NCBI RefSeq assembly: GCF_003614185.1
Contig: NZ_KZ987724.1
Coordinates: 1,170,159 to 1,234,158, forward strand
DNA: 64,000 bases
Reading direction: 5' to 3'
From: Paenibacillus aceti
GTDB lineage: Bacteria > Bacillota > Bacilli > Paenibacillales > Paenibacillaceae
In this document: positions 60,036 through 64,000 of the stretch, piece by piece
Position numbering within the stretch: position 1 is the stretch's first letter
How the letters are laid out: every line of letters starts with the position of its first letter
Notes under the pieces: generated by a model
What the model saw: only the letters and a program-made list of their open reading frames with translations
What the model was told of the DNA's origin: nothing
The model's database searches: none
Translations under genes and position numbers: made by a program

Positions 60036-60250
60036 CTATCAGTTTAGATTGTCTCACTCAGTCTAGATGGTTAATTAGGAGGCCGGAAGCTCGAATATGA
60101 CCAGTAGCAGAGTGCGATCTCAGACTAGCGTGGGGTGAAGTATATTGTGCTCCTGGTACTGTGCCAGTCATATAGCAGCGGTTAAATAGTAACGGTCAAC
60201 TGAGCGTACCACGAACATGTACCACAAACGGCGGGAGGAGGAATTAGTAA

Positions 60251-60868
60251 ATGAAAGTATTGATTACGGCGTTTGAAGCTTTTGGAGAGGATGCCACAAA
60301 TCCGACTGAGAGGTTGCTTGCCGATATCGGGAAGGAGCAGATTACCGGGGCGGAGCTTCATACCTTGCTGCTTCCGGTCGTCTTTGATGAATGTGCGGAT
60401 AGGTTGCTTGAGGCGGTGCGGGCGCTGCAGCCGGATGCCGTTATCTGCTGTGGGCTTGCGTCGGGGCGGACTTCGATTACACCGGAGCAGATCGCGATTA
60501 ACTTGAAGGAAGTCGCTAAGGAATCGAGCGTAGCCGACAATAACGGGAATCGCCCCCATGACGAGCGGATCAACCCGGATGGCCCCGACGGTTTGTTCAG
60601 TCTGCTGCCCATACGCAAAATGGTGGATAACATGAAGGAGCAAGCTATACCAGCTGCAATCTCCTATTCGGCCGGAACGTATATATGCAATAACACGATG
60701 TATGCCCTGCTCGACTACATTCGCATTCACCAGCTGCCGATGCTCGGTGGCTTCGTGCATTTCCCGGCATCGCAAGAGATGGCCGTGGCTAAGCCAGGCT
60801 TGCCTTCTATGTCGCAGGAGACGATGCTGAAGGGCTTGAAAGTGATGATACATACATTGATGCAGTAG
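60251..60868 (+). CDS. pcp: Pyrrolidone-carboxylate peptidase
   Basis: Pcp removes N-terminal pyroglutamate from peptides. The 205-residue cysteine peptidase (C15 family) has the full catalytic triad: Glu79 in ITPEQIAINL, Cys146 in SAGTYICNNTMY and His170 in GGFVHFPASQE. The N-terminal MKVLITAFEAFGEDATNPTE is the family hallmark. GGGAGGAGG lies upstream of the ATG. It is a stand-alone gene, cytoplasmic (no signal). Confidence 0.94.
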   Translation: MKVLITAFEAFGEDATNPTERLLADIGKEQITGAELHTLLLPVVFDECADRLLEAVRALQPDAVICCGLASGRTSITPEQIAINLKEVAKESSVADNNGNRPHDERINPDGPDGLFSLLPIRKMVDNMKEQAIPAAISYSAGTYICNNTMYALLDYIRIHQLPMLGGFVHFPASQEMAVAKPGLPSMSQETMLKGLKVMIHTLMQ

Positions 60869-60910
60869 CCTGTCGGACACACGGCGCCCCGGGGGGCCCT
60901 GCCTCTGAAG

Positions 60911-60950
60911 AAAGCCCGATACTACCTCATGGTATGTATCAGGCTTTTCC
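60911..60950. terminator. Bidirectional terminator between pcp and the AraC gene
   Basis: AAAGCCCGATAC (60911-60922) pairs with GTATCAGGCTTTT (60935-60947) with one mismatch. On the plus strand TTTTCCTTTTTT follows. Confidence 0.75.
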
Positions 60951-61829
60951 TTTTTTGCGGAATTGGTAGGGGGAGATGTCCTTATACTGCCGAAACTGCT
61001 GGATGAAGTAACTTGAGCTGGAGAAGCCGACCTCCAGGGCAATCTCGGTCATGCTCTTATCCGTGGTCAGCAGCAGCTTCTCCGCCTCGGTAATGCGGAT
61101 GTAGTTCAGATAATTGGTGAAGGTCTTGCCCATAATCGCCTTGAACCTGCGGGAAAAATAGCTATAGCTCATATTACAGAGCGAGGCCGCGGTCTGAGCG
61201 TTAATATCATTCATATAGTTATAGTCGATGTATTCGAACACCTTCTGCAGCATCTGATAGTCGCTGTCATTCAGGGAATTCGCCAGTTCCCAGTTCCAAT
61301 GCTGCTGGTGGTGGGTCTGGCGCAGAAACCACAGGAAGACGCGGCAGATCAGCGTGCGTACAGCAAGCTCAAATCCGAAGCTCTTGGCGCTGAATTCATC
61401 GTAAATCTCCCAGATCATATCGGGGATGGGCGTATCTCTAATCTCCGAGGCGGTGAAGACGCGCTGGGTATTGGACTCAGCCAAGGTGAATGGCAGGATA
61501 TAGGTCGACTCCAGAATCGTCCGGGATGTGGAATACAGAATCTCAGGATCGAACTTAATGACGATATAGGAGACCTGTTCATCCAGAGTATAGATCGAAT
61601 GCGTCTCATGGGAATGGATCAGAATCAGATCGCCCTGGCTGAGGACATGAGCCTTCCCTCCTGAATACACCTTGGCGCTGCCGGTCAGGAAGTACAAAAT
61701 TTCAATATATAGATGCCAATGAGGGCCGACCAGGCAGCTTTGTTCCTCACCATAGTGAATCATGCTTTCGTATGGATAGTGGATCGCTCCAGGCTGGGAG
61801 CGGCTGGATTCGAAATACGGCTCGCTCAT
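60939..61829 (-). CDS. AraC-family regulator with cupin sensor domain
   Basis: The protein has about 296 residues. The N-terminal cupin-like domain has HWHLYIEILYFLTGSAKVYS and QGDLILIHSHETHSIYT. The C-terminal double HTH (about 195-295) has INAQTAASLCNMSYSYFSRR and MTEIALEVGFSSSSYFIQQF then KDISPYQFRKKG. This is the usual layout of Paenibacillus sugar-responsive AraC regulators. GAGGTG precedes the start. It is divergent from a sugar isomerase-like gene, its likely target. Confidence 0.9.
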   Translation of the reverse strand: MSEPYFESSRSQPGAIHYPYESMIHYGEEQSCLVGPHWHLYIEILYFLTGSAKVYSGGKAHVLSQGDLILIHSHETHSIYTLDEQVSYIVIKFDPEILYSTSRTILESTYILPFTLAESNTQRVFTASEIRDTPIPDMIWEIYDEFSAKSFGFELAVRTLICRVFLWFLRQTHHQQHWNWELANSLNDSDYQMLQKVFEYIDYNYMNDINAQTAASLCNMSYSYFSRRFKAIMGKTFTNYLNYIRITEAEKLLLTTDKSMTEIALEVGFSSSSYFIQQFRQYKDISPYQFRKKGKA

Positions 61830-61964
61830 CATTTTTCACCTCGATTTTAGAGATAACAAATATTTGATGTTTTTAAGTAGCTTCATTGTATTACTTCTAC
61901 TCGGATTTTGGTATCTTTACCTTACTTCATTTTACCTTAACTATATGGCAGGAGGTCTGATTAC

Positions 61965-62711
61965 ATGGAAAATATAGCTCTTCAGCTGTATTCCATCAAA
62001 GAACTGACGAACGAGGATTTTCTAGGCACATTGAAAAGCGTGGCTGAGATCGGCTATGACGGTGTGGAGTTCGCCGGGTATTTCGGCACTTCAGCGGGGC
62101 AGCTGAAGAAGGCTCTGGATGAATATGGTCTGAAGGCGGCGGGGAGTCATATCGGCATGCCTGATCTCACTGAGCGTCTGGAAGAGATGATTGAATATTC
62201 GCTGGCCATCGATAGCCCTTACATCATTTGCCCGGGAATTCCCGAAGATTTGCGCGATCATGCGGATGGTTACAAGCGGGCTGCGGAGATGTTCGATCGG
62301 ATCGGAGAGCGCTGTAAGGAACAAGGCCTTCGCTTCGGTTACCACAATCACGGCATTGAGTTTCAAAGGTATGACGGCCTGACAGGAATGGAACTGCTTG
62401 CAAGCCATACCCGGCCTGAGCATATGTTCTTCGAGCTGGATACGTACTGGGCGGAGTATGCAGGCTTCCGCGCGGTGGAATGGATGGAGTCCTTCCAGGA
62501 TCGCTGCCGTATTCTGCATATCAAGGATATGAAGAGCAAGCAGGATCAGCGCAATACGGAGATCGGCTCCGGTATTCTGGACTTCAGAGCGATTACAGCG
62601 ACTGGCAAGCAGCTTGGGGTGGAATGGTACACCGTAGAGCAGGAGGAGTACGAGATTCCGCAATTGGAGTCGATCCAGAAGAGTCTGAGCTATTTGCGAC
62701 AAATATTATAA
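61965..62711 (+). CDS. Sugar phosphate isomerase/epimerase family protein (xylose isomerase-like TIM barrel)
   Basis: The 248-residue TIM-barrel protein has ALQLYSIKELTNEDFLGTLK, EIGYDGVEFAGYFG, FGYHNHGIEFQRYDG with metal ligands, MFFELDTYWAEYAG and RILHIKDMKS. Glu in VEQEEYE ends the set of likely divalent-metal ligands. It resembles inosose dehydratase/epimerase-like IolE/IolI relatives that Paenibacillus uses in sugar catabolism. The substrate is not predictable. GCAGGAGG precedes the ATG. It is divergent from the AraC regulator. Confidence 0.87.
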   Translation: MENIALQLYSIKELTNEDFLGTLKSVAEIGYDGVEFAGYFGTSAGQLKKALDEYGLKAAGSHIGMPDLTERLEEMIEYSLAIDSPYIICPGIPEDLRDHADGYKRAAEMFDRIGERCKEQGLRFGYHNHGIEFQRYDGLTGMELLASHTRPEHMFFELDTYWAEYAGFRAVEWMESFQDRCRILHIKDMKSKQDQRNTEIGSGILDFRAITATGKQLGVEWYTVEQEEYEIPQLESIQKSLSYLRQIL

Positions 62712-62831
62712 ACAATGTGAGAAATACGGATTAAATCTGGTGAGGGAGTTATCTTTTTACGCTAAATAGGAAATCCTGAGGTATGAACCAAAAACCACTA
62801 GAACATATCTACAGGAGGAAGAAATAGCATA

Positions 62832-63368
62832 ATGAGAAAACAAGTCATTTGCCTGGGCGTACTTGGTGCTTTGATGTTCGGGACTGCCCCCATGAATCCG
62901 GCTTGGGCCAAGTCAGAGGAGCTGCAAGTCAAGACGACGATTGTCGATACGAAGGGTGCTGAAATTGGTACAGCGGTCCTGACGCAAAAAGGAGACGCTG
63001 TTCATATCCATCTGGAGGCGAAGAACCTCACTCCGGGCGAACACGGCATCCACTTCCATGAGAACGGGAAATGCGAGCCGCCGGATTTCACTTCCGCGGG
63101 AGCTCATTTCAACCCGCAGGGCAAGCAGCATGGCTTCAATAATCCGAAAGGATTCCATGCCGGCGATCTGCCCAATATTACCGTCAAAGCCGATGGAACT
63201 GTGAATGAGGATCTGGAGAGCAAAGTGGTCACGCTCAAAAAAGGAGTGCCGAATTCGCTGCTGAAGGAAGGCGGCACCTCGTTGATGATTCACGAGAAAG
63301 CCGATGATTATGTCACCGATCCCTCCGGAAATTCCGGCGCACGGATTGCCTGTGGTGTAATCAAATAA
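62832..63368 (+). CDS. sodC: Cu/Zn superoxide dismutase, secreted
   Basis: The 178-residue precursor has signal sequence VICLGVLGALMFGTAP followed by AWA at the cleavage site. All expected metal ligands appear: His74 and His76 (GIHFHENGKC), bridging His92, His100, His109 and Asp112 (FHAGDLP), and His154 (MIHEKADDY). It also has Arg171 (GNSGARIACG) and the Cys81/Cys174 disulfide. It is predicted to dismutate superoxide outside the membrane. GGAGGAAG precedes the ATG; a terminator follows. Confidence 0.93.
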   Translation: MRKQVICLGVLGALMFGTAPMNPAWAKSEELQVKTTIVDTKGAEIGTAVLTQKGDAVHIHLEAKNLTPGEHGIHFHENGKCEPPDFTSAGAHFNPQGKQHGFNNPKGFHAGDLPNITVKADGTVNEDLESKVVTLKKGVPNSLLKEGGTSLMIHEKADDYVTDPSGNSGARIACGVIK

Positions 63369-63386
63369 TTTAATAGCCTATATAAC

Positions 63387-63420
63387 TAAGCAGCTGAACC
63401 TTTAGGATTTGGCTGCTTTT
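63387..63420 (+). terminator. Terminator after sodC
   Basis: AAGCAGC (63387-63393) pairs with GCTGCTT (63411-63417), followed by TTACATT. Confidence 0.7.
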
Positions 63421-63616
63421 ACATTATTTATCATGAATGGTAAAAGTGAATAATTGGGTACTAATGCTTATGTGTAAAAGCCTGATCTTGTTTATACTGG
63501 GGACGACAGAGATCATATGCATCAGTAGCCTGGATGAGAGGAGGTTAGGGCGTTTATTGACGAAGGAAACCCGCAAACATAAGAATCCACCAATATGTTA
63601 AAAAGGAGTGATTCGT

Positions 63617-64000
63617 ATGTCTAGCACTATCCGCAAATTAAGAATGTTGCCCCTTAAGCTGGGATTATGCCTTTTGGTGCTGCTGTTTGGCTTATCTTTT
63701 ACAGAGACCGCTGTTTTGGCCTCGCCTGCAACCTTAAGCCCGATCAGTGACTCATATGTAAATCAAGGCAATCCCTCTTCAAATTATGGTACTTCCACTT
63801 CTTTGTACGTCAAGAACGATGCGGCGAGTTCTCGCCAAGCCTTCTTAACATTTAATCTCTCCGAAATTTACGGAAGCTCATCATACAATACGGTCTTGTC
63901 TGATACGACTTACAATTACTATATTATTGCTAGAGATGTCTTGGGTAACCGCTCCTTGCCTAGCAGCAGCACGGTGACAGTCAAAACGATGGCATATAGC
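63617..64000 (+). CDS. Secreted protein with CBM96/DNRLRE-like start joined to an FN3-like segment (3' end outside window)
   Basis: An open frame of 128 codons reaches the window edge. It has a signal peptide (LGLCLLVLLFGLSFTETAVLA). The next part, ATLSPISDSYVNQGNPSSNY then GTSTSLYVKNDAASSRQAFL, is the start of a DNRLRE/CBM96 carbohydrate-binding domain, which normally spans about 160 residues. After about 45 residues it switches to TTYNYYIIARDVLGNRSLPS, a typical fibronectin type III C-terminal strand pair. The first domain therefore looks internally deleted, in frame. AAAAGGAG precedes the ATG. Confidence 0.7.
   Translation, partial: MSSTIRKLRMLPLKLGLCLLVLLFGLSFTETAVLASPATLSPISDSYVNQGNPSSNYGTSTSLYVKNDAASSRQAFLTFNLSEIYGSSSYNTVLSDTTYNYYIIARDVLGNRSLPSSSTVTVKTMAYS

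Noticed and set aside
63421-63616. Cyclic di-GMP or other riboswitch before the secreted protein
   Set aside because: The 196-nt leader has some GAGGAGG and AAACCC blocks, but they do not match the conserved core of a c-di-GMP class I or II aptamer or another class I know.

Overview
The window looks like chromosome from a Paenibacillus-type member of the Bacillales. Evidence is mid-range GC, strong AGGAGG-type ribosome binding sites, frequent TTG/GTG starts, Bacillus-like operons (fad, opuC, ykkCD) and a Bacillus-type LexA box. Every functional call rests on motif recognition in the supplied sequence; no database search was run.

Layout. 1-4.3 kb: tail of a radical SAM/SPASM protein, two WYL regulators, a DinB-like protein, a zinc-ribbon protein and a DJ-1/PfpI protein. 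4.4-7.0 kb: minus-strand namA-mqnB-mqnD, which ties in the futalosine route to menaquinone. 7.1-8.7 kb: an AT-rich TetR/membrane-protein island. 8.77-9.63 kb: a guanidine-I riboswitch with the paired SMR exporters gdnC/gdnD. 9.6-12.7 kb: an ABC exporter with a divergent TetR regulator. 12.8-14.1 kb: a DUF4062 protein with a coupled 63-residue basic protein. 15.6-28.6 kb: a fatty-acid degradation regulon. fadR-etfB-etfA run leftward and fadF-fadN-fadA-fadE-lcfA-thioesterase run rightward, around a shared FadR box and a cre-like site. 29-41.5 kb: small accessory genes (two intact GNAT genes and decayed remnants, DUF4261, SRPBCC/ArsR, MarR/MFS), a branched-polyamine synthase behind a long structured leader, and a CdaS-like diadenylate cyclase. 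42.2-47.2 kb: an IS66 element splitting a TetR gene next to an ABC exporter. 47.3-52.8 kb: an MFS gene, a GbsR-type regulator and the opuC osmoprotectant transporter. 54.4-59.6 kb: an operon of TerB-N/TerB-C protein, BrxD-like ATPase and Lhr-like helicase behind a LexA-like box. 60.2-64 kb: pcp, AraC with a sugar isomerase, sodC and a truncated secreted protein.

Two signals stand out. First, the long intergenic gaps carry roughly 180-bp modules built from four 16-24-nt near-palindromes. Their spacing is almost invariant (about 51, 61 and 51 bp), although the palindrome sequence falls into at least four classes. Second, the TerB/BrxD-like/helicase operon looks like a DNA-processing or defence system under SOS control, without the PglX/PglZ genes of a BREX locus.

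Other notable points are the roughly 500-nt bpsA leader with mutually exclusive inverted repeats and two terminators, and the 34-bp duplication flanking the IS66 copy, where 8 bp is expected for that family.
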